A stretch of DNA of 64,000 nt from Rhodospirillaceae bacterium (GCA_002720855.1 PBIN01000014.1:519619-583618), one strand, 5' to 3'. Shown: positions 1 to 9,845, numbered from the stretch's first letter. Notes: generated by a model not told the origin, from the letters alone. Translations and numbers: made by a program.

Positions 1-1
1 G

Positions 2-946
2 GTGTATATTCAGCATCTGCCGCTTTTTAACGCTTCCATGTATCCCAATGGTATGATGATTGTGAATACTGGTTTGCTGTTGCGCGCCCACAACGAGGCG
101 CAAATGGCTGCTGTCCTAGGGCATGAATTAGCACATTATCTGCGTCGACATAGCATGCAGCGTTTCAGAAACGCTCAGGAAACCGCGAATGCGATGGTGA
201 TATTGCAATTCGGCTTAGCGGCGGTGGGAATTCCGGGATTAGGTGATATAGCGACCCTCGTGGCCATGGCTTCACGATCCGCTTACAGTCGAGATCATGA
301 ACGAGAAGCCGACGAACTTGGATTGGAATTAATGGCTAAAGCGGGATACGACCCGCGAGAGGCATCCAATATGTGGCAACAACTTATCCAAGAGCGGGAT
401 GCGGATCCGGAAGATAAGAACAAGATATTATTCTTGGCAAGTCATCCTAGTAGCGAAGAACGTGCGGATACGCTCGCTAAATTAGCGGACGAGATCATTG
501 AAAAACGCGGTTTTGCAGGCGTGAAAAATCAAGCGGCTTATCAATCTGTCATTGGGCCAAGACGTCGTACATTTTTGCGAGATGAAACACAATTACGGCG
601 ATTTGCGCGAGCGCATAAACTTATGGAAATGCTTGCGGAGCTTGGTCTTCCGAAGGGTGAGCTAAATTTCTTTAGGGGCGAACTTCATCGAATAAAGGAT
701 GAAGAATCAGACCATGACGACGAGGAACATGAAAAAGGCAAAAAGTTTATGAAGGCCCTGGAATTTTACAGAAAAGCGATTGCAGAAAAGGACCATCCCC
801 CTGAAGTTCACAAATATATGGGGCTCGTCTATCGAAAGTTAAATATGTTCAAAGAAGCGAGTGCAGCATTCCGCGAATATCTAAGGCGCGCGCCCAAGTC
901 GCGTGACCGTTTAATGATCCAGGCGCTTATGAATAAGATCGGATAA
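2..946 (+). CDS. M48 family zinc metalloprotease with C-terminal TPR-like region (5' end outside window)
   Basis: The visible 314 residues are the catalytic and C-terminal part of a BepA/YfgC-like M48 peptidase, a periplasmic family that degrades or assists misfolded outer-membrane proteins. HELAH at visible residues 41-45 supplies two zinc ligands and the catalytic Glu; E100 in the ExxAD motif is the likely third ligand. The last ~60 residues (FYRKAIAE, YMGLVYRKLN) look like a TPR. The reading frame is open to the left edge and no signal peptide is visible, so the GTG at position 2 is only the first in-window start and the true start lies upstream. A lipoprotein gene follows after 5 bp, suggesting an operon. 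Confidence 0.88.
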   Translation: MYIQHLPLFNASMYPNGMMIVNTGLLLRAHNEAQMAAVLGHELAHYLRRHSMQRFRNAQETANAMVILQFGLAAVGIPGLGDIATLVAMASRSAYSRDHEREADELGLELMAKAGYDPREASNMWQQLIQERDADPEDKNKILFLASHPSSEERADTLAKLADEIIEKRGFAGVKNQAAYQSVIGPRRRTFLRDETQLRRFARAHKLMEMLAELGLPKGELNFFRGELHRIKDEESDHDDEEHEKGKKFMKALEFYRKAIAEKDHPPEVHKYMGLVYRKLNMFKEASAAFREYLRRAPKSRDRLMIQALMNKIG

Positions 947-951
947 GAGAA

Positions 952-1518
952 ATGAAAACACTTAGAATTTTATTTGCTGTCGTAGTTTGTGGTCTATTGA
1001 CCGGTTGTCCTTCGGTGACTCTTGTGAAGCCGGGGCCGGTGACTATTCAAGACCACGTAATTGTTGAGCCTTCGCAAGAGTGGTCTCATCTGTCTGGCTT
1101 TAGCAAATGGGACGTCCTGACCGTTGATGGCTCGCGTTTACAGAGAGTATCGATTCTTGGTGGCCTTGAGGACGGAGAAACGATTTTTTCGTTCCGAGAA
1201 GGGGTAAAGGCACCAAAATTTAAATCAAATATGACATCTGTGGAAATCGCAGACGCAATCAAGGCATCTGTTGCGGCTGTTAATATTCGGAACTTTAAAA
1301 TTTTGAATTTGCGGCCTTATACGTTCGGCGGCGAAGAGGGGTTCAAGTTTGATTGTACCTATAAAACCAAAGAAGGATTGGATTTCAAATGTATTTTTGT
1401 TGGTGCAGTCCATAAAAAACGACTGAATCTAATCGCGGTTTACGGCACTTCGGTCCACTATTTCGACAAATATGTCGAGGAAGCGGAAAGAATAATTCGA
1501 TCCGCCCGTTTTATATAA
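952..1518 (+). CDS. Putative lipoprotein
   Basis: A 188-residue protein with a clear lipoprotein signal: basic N terminus, hydrophobic core and lipobox LLTG-C with the lipidated Cys at residue 19. It starts 5 bp after the M48 protease gene, so the two are probably co-transcribed and may act together in the periplasm. The mature part is a mixed beta-rich domain that I cannot assign to a characterised family. The function is unknown; a role in envelope quality control is an inference from the neighbour only. Confidence 0.8.
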   Translation: MKTLRILFAVVVCGLLTGCPSVTLVKPGPVTIQDHVIVEPSQEWSHLSGFSKWDVLTVDGSRLQRVSILGGLEDGETIFSFREGVKAPKFKSNMTSVEIADAIKASVAAVNIRNFKILNLRPYTFGGEEGFKFDCTYKTKEGLDFKCIFVGAVHKKRLNLIAVYGTSVHYFDKYVEEAERIIRSARFI

Positions 1519-1536
1519 AAACAGGCTTGGCGCTTT

Positions 1537-2637
1537 TTATACGTTGAACCTAAACAGGATAACGTCGCCGTCTTTCACAACATAGTCGCGGCCCTCCTGG
1601 CGCATTTTGCCGGCGTCCTTTGCGCCGTTCTCGCCATCGCAGTCGATGTAATCGTCGAACGAAATTGTTTCAGCGCAGATAAACCCTTTTTCAAAATCCG
1701 TATGAATTACGCCGGCGGCCTGTGGCGCTTTTGTCCCTTCGGTTATGGTCCATGCGCGGGATTCCGTTGGGCCGGCCGTAAGATAGGTAATCAAGCCCAA
1801 CAGTTGATATCCAGCCCCAATTATCCGCGACAAACCCGTTTGTTCGAGTCCCAAGGACTCCAGGAATTCAGAACGCTCTTCATCGTCCGTGAGTTGCGCG
1901 ATTTCGGCCTCGATTGCAGCTGAAATTACAACATACACCGCACCTTCCGTGGCAGCGTGATCAGCGACCCTCGACGAAAACTTATTTCCGGTGGCGGCAT
2001 CTTCCTCATTGACGTTGCAGACATACATGACGGGCTTTGCCGTTAACAGCTGAAGTCCTTTGAACAAGGCTTTATCCTCGAATTGAGCTTCAACAGAACG
2101 GGCCGGTTTTCCCTTTTTAAGGGCGTCAATGATTTTTTCGACCATGGCGAGGGTTGCGATGGCCTCTTTGTCGTTGCCTCGGGATTTCTTAATAAGGTTT
2201 TCGCTCCGGCGCTCGAGGCTCTCAAGGTCCGCCAGCATTAATTCGGTATCGATTGTCTCTATGTCACTAATCGGATCAATTTTGCCTTCGACATGAGTGA
2301 TGTTCTCGTCCTCAAAACAACGTACGACATGCGCTATGGCATCGACTTCCCGAATATGACCAAGAAATTGATTTCCGAGCCCTTCGCCCGTACTTGCACC
2401 GCGGACAAGTCCGGCAATGTCAGCAAAATCTATTTGGGTGGGGGTGATCTTTGCTGATTTTGCAAGTGTTGCGATCTGATCCAAGCGGGCATCCGGAACC
2501 GCGATGCGCCCTACATTGGGTTCAATTGTACAAAACGGATAATTTTCCGCCTGAGCGGCAATGGTGGCCGTCAAAGCGTTGAACAGGGTTGATTTTCCCA
2601 CATTTGGGAGGCCAACGATTCCACAAGTAAATCCCAT
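1537..2637 (-). CDS. ychF: Redox-regulated ATPase YchF (OLA1 family)
   Basis: A 366-residue protein of normal length for the YchF/Obg-related P-loop ATPases, which associate with ribosomes and influence stress and translation. The P-loop GLPNVGKS lies at residues 9-16. The usual GTPase specificity motif NKxD is replaced by NVNE, which is the family hallmark and gives ATP preference. A TGS domain occupies roughly the last 80 residues. It directly follows pth: the pth stop and the ychF start share base 2637, so pth-ychF is a translationally coupled pair, as in many proteobacteria. Confidence 0.97.
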   Translation of the reverse strand: MGFTCGIVGLPNVGKSTLFNALTATIAAQAENYPFCTIEPNVGRIAVPDARLDQIATLAKSAKITPTQIDFADIAGLVRGASTGEGLGNQFLGHIREVDAIAHVVRCFEDENITHVEGKIDPISDIETIDTELMLADLESLERRSENLIKKSRGNDKEAIATLAMVEKIIDALKKGKPARSVEAQFEDKALFKGLQLLTAKPVMYVCNVNEEDAATGNKFSSRVADHAATEGAVYVVISAAIEAEIAQLTDDEERSEFLESLGLEQTGLSRIIGAGYQLLGLITYLTAGPTESRAWTITEGTKAPQAAGVIHTDFEKGFICAETISFDDYIDCDGENGAKDAGKMRQEGRDYVVKDGDVILFRFNV

Positions 2638-3272
2638 TATTTTTCTTTCGTATTTTCAGTGGAGGGAGCAGCATCGCCTGCTTCCTTTTTCGATTTCAGC
2701 GGTTGTGTCAACAAGGCTACACGGGTGGTAAAGGCAGCGGCGTCCCCGTCGAACAAAAGCGGGATGGCGTCCGCGATAGCATCAAGCGTATTCGTAACCC
2801 AATCTTTGTCAGCCTTTGAGAAATCCCGAAGTACATGCCCCGTAACGCGATCCTTATCGCCTGGGTGGCCGACACCAATTCGTACCCGCCAGTAATCCTG
2901 GCCGATATGTGAATCTATGCTCCGTAGCCCATTATGACCGGCATGACCGCCACCCCGTTTAGCGCGCACCTTTCCCGGTGCAAGGTCGAGCTCATCATGC
3001 AGGACAAAAATTTCGTTTGGCTCAAGGCGCCAGTAACGCATGGCGTCTCCCACGGCTTGTCCTGAATCATTCATATATGTCAGCGGTTTAAGGGTAACGA
3101 TTTTGGTAGCCTCAACGAGGCCTTCGCTAAAGATACCTTGGGGGCGTGATCGGGTTCTCGGCGAGCTGAAACCATGACGGCGGACGATTTCGTCCACCAC
3201 CATGGCGCCGATATTGTGTCGGTTTCCAGCATATTCCTGACCCGGGTTTCCCAGGCCGACCAGGAGCAACAT
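2637..3272 (-). CDS. pth: Peptidyl-tRNA hydrolase
   Basis: A 211-residue enzyme that releases tRNA from prematurely dropped peptidyl-tRNA. The N terminus carries the family signature: GLGNPG at residues 6-11 and the catalytic His in NRHNIG (H19). The HDELD motif near residue 90 contains the supporting Asp, and GGGHAGHNGLRS is the conserved loop. The last ~20 residues form a Lys/Glu-rich tail beyond the catalytic domain. It lies between the L25 gene (30 bp upstream) and ychF, the common rplY-pth-ychF order. Confidence 0.97.
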   Translation of the reverse strand: MLLLVGLGNPGQEYAGNRHNIGAMVVDEIVRRHGFSSPRTRSRPQGIFSEGLVEATKIVTLKPLTYMNDSGQAVGDAMRYWRLEPNEIFVLHDELDLAPGKVRAKRGGGHAGHNGLRSIDSHIGQDYWRVRIGVGHPGDKDRVTGHVLRDFSKADKDWVTNTLDAIADAIPLLFDGDAAAFTTRVALLTQPLKSKKEAGDAAPSTENTKEK

Positions 3273-3302
3273 GGTGCCTCCGGTGTGGGGACGGGGAGAG
3301 TT

Positions 3303-4010
3303 TTACTCTCCACCCTCCGATTTGTCGTCTTCGCCGCCTTCGGCACCTTCCGCGCCTTCGGCACCTTCTTCGCCTTCGACACCCTCTTCGCCTTCGAGAC
3401 CTTCTTCGCCTTCGAGGTCTTCTTCCTCTTCCTCGACGGTCATGATGGTCGGTGCGGCAATCGTCGCGATTGTGAAGTCACGATCCGTAATCGTTAGTTC
3501 AACACCTTCCGTTAGGGTCAGTGCGCTCGCGTGAATAGAATCGCCAACTTCAAGACCTGTCAGGTCGATCTCGAATCCTTCCGGAATCGCATCGGCAACG
3601 CACAAGACCTCGATGGTATGGCGGACGACGTTCAGAACGCCGCCTGTTTTTAGACCCGGTGATTCATCCTCATTCAGGAACTGGACAGGAATTTCAACTG
3701 TCAGTTTCCGGTCTGCTGAATAGCGCAAGAAGTCCACATGAAGCGGTCTATCGGTTACGGGGTGAAACTGGGTATCGCGAGGCAAAACACGATGGGTGTT
3801 GCCATCGACTTCGACATCCAGAAGCCGAATAAAGAAGCCACTCTTACCAAGTTCCTGTTCCAGCCGTACGCGGTCAACGGTGATTAATAGGGGTTCTTCC
3901 TTATTGCCGTAAATAACAGCCGGGATTTGTCCGGCGCGGCGTGCAGCCCGGGCGGTCCCCTTTCCAGCCCGTTCGCGAGATGCCGCGGCAATGGTTTGTA
4001 TTTCGGCCAT
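3303..4010 (-). CDS. rplY: 50S ribosomal protein L25/Ctc with acidic repeat tail
   Basis: A 235-residue long-form L25 (Ctc/TL5 type) that binds 5S rRNA in the large subunit. Residues 1-95 are the L25 domain, about 100-185 the TL5-type beta domain. From residue 192 the protein becomes an almost pure Glu/Gly tail of about 44 residues built from GEEG-x-EG units; the matching DNA (about 3305-3440) is a short imperfect tandem repeat. The order rplY-pth-ychF with short gaps indicates an operon. Acidic tails are known in alphaproteobacterial L25, but the repeat number is likely variable between strains. Confidence 0.96.
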   Translation of the reverse strand: MAEIQTIAAASRERAGKGTARAARRAGQIPAVIYGNKEEPLLITVDRVRLEQELGKSGFFIRLLDVEVDGNTHRVLPRDTQFHPVTDRPLHVDFLRYSADRKLTVEIPVQFLNEDESPGLKTGGVLNVVRHTIEVLCVADAIPEGFEIDLTGLEVGDSIHASALTLTEGVELTITDRDFTIATIAAPTIMTVEEEEEDLEGEEGLEGEEGVEGEEGAEGAEGAEGGEDDKSEGGE

Positions 4011-4101
4011 GCCGTATCTCCATAGTTTAAGTTTGCGCCTGCCTCCAGGGGTGCCGACGCATCAAATTCCGCCAAAAAGACGGAGGCGATGGGTTTTAAT
4101 C

Positions 4102-5046
4102 TTATGCAGCGGAATAGTCAAACAAACTAGACACAGATTTTTCTTCACTGATCCGCGCAATTGCCTCGCCCATCAAGGGGGCAATCGATAGCTGTCTGAC
4201 ATTTTGCGATACCCTTACAGCCTCAGTACCCATGATGCTGTCAGTGGTGACCATATTCTCAATAGGGGAAGAGGATACGCGAGACACCGCACCTCCTGAA
4301 AGAACGCCGTGCGTAATGTAGGCGGACACTGATTTTGCACCCGCATCCATGAGCGCGACCGCCGCATTACAGAGCGTTCCAGCCGAGTCGACAATGTCAT
4401 CGACGACAATACAATCGGCACCCGTTACATCACCAATGATATGCATTACCTCCGAAACGCCGGCACGTTCGCGCCGTTTGTCGATTATCGCGAGATCGGC
4501 TTCAAGCGGCTTGGCCAGTGCCCTCGCACGAAGGACGCCACCCACATCAGGCGATACCATGGTCAGGTTGCCGCAGTCGAAGTTCTGCTTAATGTCCCGG
4601 AGAAAAACGGGGGCAGTGAATAGATTGTCGACGGGTATGTCGAAAAAGCCCTGAATCTGGCCGGCGTGGAGATCAAGGGTCAAAACCCGGTCAACACCGG
4701 CTTCGGTAATCAGGTTGGCAACCAATTTGGCCGATATTGGAGTTCTGGGTCCGGACTTACGATCCTGCCGGGCGTATCCAAAATAAGGAATAACAGCTGT
4801 GATGCGACGTGCCGAACCCCGTCGAAGGGCATCGATACATACCAGCAATTCCATCAAATTGTCATTGGCCGGATATGAAGTCGATTGGACGACAAAGACA
4901 TCCTCGCCCCTGACGTTCTCCTCAATTTCAACAAAGCATTCCATGTCCGCAAACCGACGGATACTTGCTTTACAAAGTGAGAGATTGAGATAGGCGGCAA
5001 TCGCTTCTGCGAGTGGACGATTGCTATTGCAGGCGACGATTTTCAT
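4102..5046 (-). CDS. prs: Ribose-phosphate pyrophosphokinase
   Basis: A 314-residue PRPP synthetase that converts ribose 5-phosphate and ATP to PRPP for purine, pyrimidine, histidine and NAD synthesis. The metal-binding motif [12 protein letters not shown] is at residues 125-136 and the PRPP-binding loop [11 protein letters not shown] at 214-224; length is typical. It lies 91 bp upstream of rplY on the same strand, a frequent neighbourhood in proteobacteria (prs near rplY-pth). Confidence 0.97.
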   Translation of the reverse strand: MKIVACNSNRPLAEAIAAYLNLSLCKASIRRFADMECFVEIEENVRGEDVFVVQSTSYPANDNLMELLVCIDALRRGSARRITAVIPYFGYARQDRKSGPRTPISAKLVANLITEAGVDRVLTLDLHAGQIQGFFDIPVDNLFTAPVFLRDIKQNFDCGNLTMVSPDVGGVLRARALAKPLEADLAIIDKRRERAGVSEVMHIIGDVTGADCIVVDDIVDSAGTLCNAAVALMDAGAKSVSAYITHGVLSGGAVSRVSSSPIENMVTTDSIMGTEAVRVSQNVRQLSIAPLMGEAIARISEEKSVSSLFDYSAA

Positions 5047-5157
5047 CCCGACTTTCCCTGGCTAACCGTCCCCCCGGAGGCAGCCTAAATGCAAATGCCA
5101 TTGGCTCGCGCAATTTACCAGTGCCCAAAGCCTAAGTAAACGACTCCACGGATTACA

Positions 5158-6075
5158 TCAGCGGGTTTTTTTATCCTGTGGAAAACTATTCAGCGGCAGT
5201 CGATTTACGATTTCACTTACCCCACCGGCGGCATTTTTGGCGATAACCTGAGACAGCAATTGCCAGTTGTTTTTTATTGTGGATACGCTGACGGCATTTT
5301 TTTGATCCAGTTTTCCCAACTGCTTGCCGCTGGCATTCAATACGGCCCAGCTAATTGTGATCGGTTGCCGTCCCTGCCGGACCGGCCCCAGTGAAACAGC
5401 TCCCGTGATGATTAGTGCAGCGCCGTCCAACCCCTTTAAAACTGGGAATTTTCGAAATTTTAGCGTCTGCTCCATTGCAGACTTTAGAACGGCTGATCTG
5501 TCTTCATCGATTCCATCAACCGGCCATACATGCAATGGCGGTAAAGCGCTTATCGGGGCCGCGACGCCTTCAAGGCGTGTTCTCAAGATTAATCGGGCAA
5601 AATGCCGCGCCGTTCGTTTTGCTGTATCGGAATAGTTTTCAGGGGTCGGGTTTTTTAGATTCCCTCGGCCAAGAAATTTCGACGACTGATACTTGCCGAT
5701 CAGGTTTCCCTGCGAATCGGTAAGCCGCCACAATATCCGAACCCCCGTTCGATCCCGTGATGTCCCATCGGTAAATGCAAATCCCTCCAAAAACTGGCTG
5801 CGCTTGTTCGCGCCAGAGGTCGCTGCAGGAATTTCGAGTTTGATAAACGCATCTGCAACGGCCCTGGAAAGGGCATCAGATTGAATTTTTGTAAGCCCGG
5901 CGATGGGGTTTACTGTAACCCCGGCGATATCGGGGCGATTTGCGACACTTGGGTCACCAGTACCAGAAGGATGCGCAAATGGTGCCGGGACCGGCTGGCA
6001 GGCCGATAAACCAACCATGAGAAAAGTCACAACAGCAAGGTTGCCAAATAAAATTCTAAAATCAGACGAGAACAC
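5158..6075 (-). CDS. Putative lipoprotein of unknown function
   Basis: A 305-residue protein with a long signal peptide and lipobox GLSA-C (lipidated Cys at residue 26). The mature part has two similar-looking halves: one mentions a SRAVADAF-type helix and an RILWRLTD strand, the other KSAMEQTL and ISWAVLN, suggesting a duplicated alpha/beta domain. It is the last gene of the hldD-lgt-midA-pgeF group, 59 bp after pgeF. I do not recognise a characterised family; envelope location is predicted, function is unknown. Confidence 0.75.
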   Translation of the reverse strand: MFSSDFRILFGNLAVVTFLMVGLSACQPVPAPFAHPSGTGDPSVANRPDIAGVTVNPIAGLTKIQSDALSRAVADAFIKLEIPAATSGANKRSQFLEGFAFTDGTSRDRTGVRILWRLTDSQGNLIGKYQSSKFLGRGNLKNPTPENYSDTAKRTARHFARLILRTRLEGVAAPISALPPLHVWPVDGIDEDRSAVLKSAMEQTLKFRKFPVLKGLDGAALIITGAVSLGPVRQGRQPITISWAVLNASGKQLGKLDQKNAVSVSTIKNNWQLLSQVIAKNAAGGVSEIVNRLPLNSFPQDKKTR

Positions 6076-6134
6076 AACTTGCCACCAGACCGATAAAACA
6101 GGCGATGCAAAATATTATCAGATGAGGCATGCCG

Positions 6135-6935
6135 TCATTCCCTTATTACGATAACAGAAATCCCACGGCCATAGTCCTGTTCGCCGGAAAGGGTGGATCG
6201 CCGGTAGCTGTAAAAAGATTCAGTTTCTGCACAATTGTCCATGTCAATCACGTCGATTTTTGATAATCCGGCGCGTTCTAACCTCAGTTGCACAAAACCG
6301 CCCAGATCAAATCGCAAATGAGTCTCGTCGTCATCAGCGAAATAGGATGAAAATTTGGCGTTCTGCTCCGTAAATTTGTTTCTGAACTCCAATCCAACTT
6401 GATAGGACGGCTGTGCGATACAGGGACCGACCGCTGCAGCAATATTTTCCCGTTGCGCACCCAGAGATTCCATCGCCGAGACAGTGGACTCAATGACACC
6501 GTCGAGTGCACCCCGCCAGCCTGCATGGCACGCACCAACGATGCGGTTTTGGTTGTCCGCGAAAAGAACAGGCGCACAATCGGCAGTCAGTATACCGAGT
6601 GCTATACCGGCACGAGCCGTTACCATTCCATCAGCTCTCGGTGCTTCGGCCCTATTCCATGGCTGCTCGACGGCAACCACATCTGTACCGTGAACCTGAT
6701 AGGTGCAGGTCAAAGAAGTTGGTGTGATCCCTAAAAATTGGCTCACCCTTCGGCGGTTTTCGGTGATCTTGTTCTCCTCGTCGCTGGAGCCATAACCGCA
6801 ATTTAACGAGCTATAGATGCCCTGGCTGACGCCGCCGACGCGTCCGAAAAACCCATGCCGGATTTGCTCGTATCCGCCGAGCGTTGCTGCGGTGAAAACC
6901 TGCAGCTTTTCTGTGTCAAGATTAGTCACTCGCAC
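6135..6935 (-). CDS. pgeF: Peptidoglycan editing factor PgeF (multicopper polyphenol oxidase/laccase-domain family)
   Basis: A 266-residue YfiH/DUF152-family protein. The metal-binding His and Cys residues are visible in YQVHGTDVV, TADCAPV and CHAGWRG. Members hydrolyse or correct misincorporated residues in peptidoglycan precursors, and some have purine nucleoside phosphorylase activity; the editing role is the current family assignment and was not shown here. Its start overlaps the 3' end of the methyltransferase gene by 10 bp, so the two are translationally coupled. Confidence 0.93.
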   Translation of the reverse strand: MRVTNLDTEKLQVFTAATLGGYEQIRHGFFGRVGGVSQGIYSSLNCGYGSSDEENKITENRRRVSQFLGITPTSLTCTYQVHGTDVVAVEQPWNRAEAPRADGMVTARAGIALGILTADCAPVLFADNQNRIVGACHAGWRGALDGVIESTVSAMESLGAQRENIAAAVGPCIAQPSYQVGLEFRNKFTEQNAKFSSYFADDDETHLRFDLGGFVQLRLERAGLSKIDVIDMDNCAETESFYSYRRSTLSGEQDYGRGISVIVIRE

Positions 6936-8035
6936 ACACCGTTATGACGTTTCTCAAACCCCGCCGGAATTACGCTGTCCTTTGGGGTAAGTGCCATCGC
7001 CTTGAAGAGGGTGCCCATACCGTCAGAGGCAATCAACCGACGGCATCCGTCTGTGAGAAGGTTGGCCTGCTTAACACTAGCGTTAGCCGACAGTATCTCT
7101 GCTCTTTGCTCGATTCCAAGTGACGATAAAAAATCACCCTGGAAGATCGGACCGTGCACGATGCAGCCTTGCTCGGTACTGGCGGCATCGAGAGCAGCAA
7201 AATCGACATGGGCCGTTAAATCGATTTCACCGATTTCCGCAAGTGGGTTATGAAATTGGTGCGATTTCATCGCCTGCAGAGTATCGCCAAGTCCGTGTTG
7301 ATTGTGTCCATAATCCAGTATCAAAGCAGCAATTCCGTCTTGCGCAATCCGGCCCGCGAGAGAGCCAGTAATTTCCTTTCCTACGACATTCTCCTCAAAA
7401 ACCGAATTGACTGGCGCCGCCACAATCTCGGACGGAAAATCCGCGTCGTTGGGGTGCCTCATGGGCATCGTCGCAAAAGTAAGAGTGTCATCGTTTGGAG
7501 ATAGGGAAACGCAACGTTCCTGCCAGCCATCCTCAGTTTTTACGAATTGATCGATTGGCAGAGCGTCAAAGAACTCATTTGCAACAACGAGAATTTTGCC
7601 ACCTGGAATGGATTCAACATTTTCGTGCCAGGTAACCTTATGTTCCTTTAGAGCTTCCTCCTGTAATCCGCGCAAAACAGGACTGGTTTCCACCAGGTGC
7701 ACATCTATGGCCGAAGCAAAGTCAGGGGCGGTGGCGTGAATCGCCCGTAGCATGTCTGACATAAGCGTTCCGCGCCCGGGGCCAAGTTCAACCAGTTTGA
7801 CGTCAGTAGCACTGCCCGATGCCTGCCACATAACGGCACACCATAGTCCGATGATCTCACCGAACACCTGACTGATTTCAGGAGACGTTATGAAGTCGCC
7901 CTCTCCGCCGATCGGATTCCGCGTTTTGTAGTACCCCAATTCAGGATCGCATAATGCCATGTTCATGAATTCTGAAACCGGGAGCGGGCCAGAAGCGTTG
8001 ATGCGCTTGCGAATTTTGGTTTCGAGCGGGGTCAA
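6926..8035 (-). CDS. SAM-dependent methyltransferase, MidA/NDUFAF7 family
   Basis: A 369-residue DUF185-type class I methyltransferase. The SAM-binding glycine motif is in VELGPGRGTLMSDML; the N terminus has the family's SEFMNMALCDPELGYY segment and a conserved GDFITSPEISQVFGE stretch. Mitochondrial NDUFAF7 methylates an Arg of complex I subunit NDUFS2; whether the bacterial protein does so is unproven. It overlaps lgt by 4 bp upstream and pgeF by 10 bp downstream, giving the conserved alphaproteobacterial order lgt-midA-pgeF. Confidence 0.93.
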   Translation of the reverse strand: MTPLETKIRKRINASGPLPVSEFMNMALCDPELGYYKTRNPIGGEGDFITSPEISQVFGEIIGLWCAVMWQASGSATDVKLVELGPGRGTLMSDMLRAIHATAPDFASAIDVHLVETSPVLRGLQEEALKEHKVTWHENVESIPGGKILVVANEFFDALPIDQFVKTEDGWQERCVSLSPNDDTLTFATMPMRHPNDADFPSEIVAAPVNSVFEENVVGKEITGSLAGRIAQDGIAALILDYGHNQHGLGDTLQAMKSHQFHNPLAEIGEIDLTAHVDFAALDAASTEQGCIVHGPIFQGDFLSSLGIEQRAEILSANASVKQANLLTDGCRRLIASDGMGTLFKAMALTPKDSVIPAGFEKRHNGVCE

Positions 8036-8823
8036 GGTTGGCGGCGGGCCCGGTGAATTAGCCAGGCACCGATGATGATTAATGGTAGAGACAAGAGTTG
8101 CCCCATGGTCGCGATGCCGTAGAGGGTCCCCAGGTGGGCGTCAGGTTCTCGGACGAACTCTACGATATAACGTGACAGTCCGTATCCAGCCATAAATACC
8201 CCCATGGATAAACCCGGTCTCGCCATGGCATTGAACCGGTAAATCATTGCTGCGATAACGCAGAACAACAACAACCCTTCGAGACCCGCTTCATAAAGCT
8301 GGCTGGGATGACGTGGCTCTGAGCCGCCCCGTGGAAAGACCATAGCCCAAGGGACATCCGTTATTCGGCCGTATAACTCACCATTAATAAAATTGGCGAT
8401 ACGGCCGAAAAAAAGACCTATTGGTGCCGCAGCACATACCATGTCGCCAAAGGTCAGAAATGAGATGTTCTTTTTGCGGACGAAAACCCAGGTAACGAGG
8501 ATGACGCCAATGAGTCCTCCGTGAAAGGACATTCCACCCTGCCACATAGCAAAGATCAGGAGAGGGTTATCTGCGAAATAACCAGGGTTGTAGAAGATCA
8601 CATATCCGAACCGACCGCCGAGAATGATACCAAGCGTCGCCCAAATTATAAAATCGTCAACATGTCCGCGATCGACACCGATATCGGATTTTGCTGCGAG
8701 GATAATGATATAGCGCCAACCAAGTAGAATCCCTGCAACATAAGCCAGGGAGTACCATCGGATGACGAGAGGGCCAAGTTCTAGCGCGATGGGATCGATG
8801 GCCGGAAACGCTAGTGCATACAT
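8032..8823 (-). CDS. lgt: Prolipoprotein diacylglyceryl transferase
   Basis: A 263-residue multi-spanning inner-membrane enzyme that transfers diacylglyceryl from phosphatidylglycerol to the lipobox Cys of prolipoproteins, the first step in lipoprotein maturation. The essential HGG motif is at residues 101-103 and the Lgt signature GRIANFINGELYGR at 140-153. About seven hydrophobic segments are visible. Substrates in this window would include the lipoproteins at 952-1518 and 5158-6075. It lies 29 bp after hldD and overlaps the methyltransferase by 4 bp. Confidence 0.97.
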   Translation of the reverse strand: MYALAFPAIDPIALELGPLVIRWYSLAYVAGILLGWRYIIILAAKSDIGVDRGHVDDFIIWATLGIILGGRFGYVIFYNPGYFADNPLLIFAMWQGGMSFHGGLIGVILVTWVFVRKKNISFLTFGDMVCAAAPIGLFFGRIANFINGELYGRITDVPWAMVFPRGGSEPRHPSQLYEAGLEGLLLFCVIAAMIYRFNAMARPGLSMGVFMAGYGLSRYIVEFVREPDAHLGTLYGIATMGQLLSLPLIIIGAWLIHRARRQP

Positions 8824-8852
8824 TGACTTAATGCCCTCTTTCTGGGGGTGTT

Positions 8853-9845
8853 TTAAATATAAGGGTCCTCGGTCGCGAGGAAGTTACGCACATATTGCGA
8901 AACGCCGTTTTCCAAATCCGTAAAGGGAGCGGAATACCCGGCCTGCCGCAGGCGATCCATACGGGCTTCCGTAAAATACTGATACTTGTCCCGAATAGCG
9001 ATCGGCGTGTCGATAAACTTAATCTCCGGCGTAATTTTTGCGGCGGCGAATATCGCATTGGCAAGATCAGCAAAACTCCGGGCCTTTCCTGTGCCGAGGT
9101 TGAAGAGCCCTGAAACCGAAGGGGTTTCCATTAGCCAAAGCATCACTTTTACGCAGTCGCCGACCCATACAAAATCACGGCTTTGCCCACCATCCTCGTA
9201 GTCCGGATTATGTGACCGGAAGAGCACGGCTGGGCCACCCGCTGAAATTTCACGATAATTTTTTAGCGCTACGCTGATTTGTCCCTCTTTGTGATATTCG
9301 TTTGGGCCGTACACGTTGAAGAACTTCAATCCAGCCCATTGCGGTGGTGCCTGATCGTTCGACTCTGTAGCTAAAGTTCGACTTACCCACCGATCGAAAA
9401 GATGTTTGCTCCACCCATAAGCGTTTAAAGGTTTCAGGCTGGCGAGATGGTCCCGATCTCCATTGTCGTCGAATCCCACTGCACCGTCGCCATATGTGGC
9501 CGCGGATGACGCATAAATAAACGGGATCCCATATCGGGTACAACGCGTCCATAACTCGCAGGAAAGCCGGAAATTATTATCAATAATGAGGTCGGCGTCG
9601 GTCTCGGTGGTCGCAGAAATGGCGCCGAGATGAAAAATAGTTTCAAGACGATTGGCATTGCTATCTATGAAGGGCAAAACGTTCTCAGGCGCGATGATGT
9701 CCGCAAGATCACGCTTGGCAATGTTGCGCCATTTTTCATCGCTGCCCAGCCTATCGCATACGACGATGTCATTTGCCCCGGCGGATTCAAGCTCCGCGAC
9801 GAGGTTTGATCCGATAAATCCGGCACCACCTGTAACTAGGATCAT
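8853..9845 (-). CDS. hldD: ADP-L-glycero-D-manno-heptose 6-epimerase
   Basis: A 330-residue short-chain dehydrogenase/epimerase that makes the heptose donor for the lipopolysaccharide inner core. The NAD(P)-binding TGGAGFIG is at residues 5-12, the catalytic YxxxK is Y143/K147, and the NVYGPNEYHK segment is typical of HldD and distinguishes it from UDP-sugar epimerases. It is the first gene of a minus-strand run with lgt (29 bp downstream). fhs ends upstream, 94 bp away. Confidence 0.93.
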   Translation of the reverse strand: MILVTGGAGFIGSNLVAELESAGANDIVVCDRLGSDEKWRNIAKRDLADIIAPENVLPFIDSNANRLETIFHLGAISATTETDADLIIDNNFRLSCELWTRCTRYGIPFIYASSAATYGDGAVGFDDNGDRDHLASLKPLNAYGWSKHLFDRWVSRTLATESNDQAPPQWAGLKFFNVYGPNEYHKEGQISVALKNYREISAGGPAVLFRSHNPDYEDGGQSRDFVWVGDCVKVMLWLMETPSVSGLFNLGTGKARSFADLANAIFAAAKITPEIKFIDTPIAIRDKYQYFTEARMDRLRQAGYSAPFTDLENGVSQYVRNFLATEDPYI

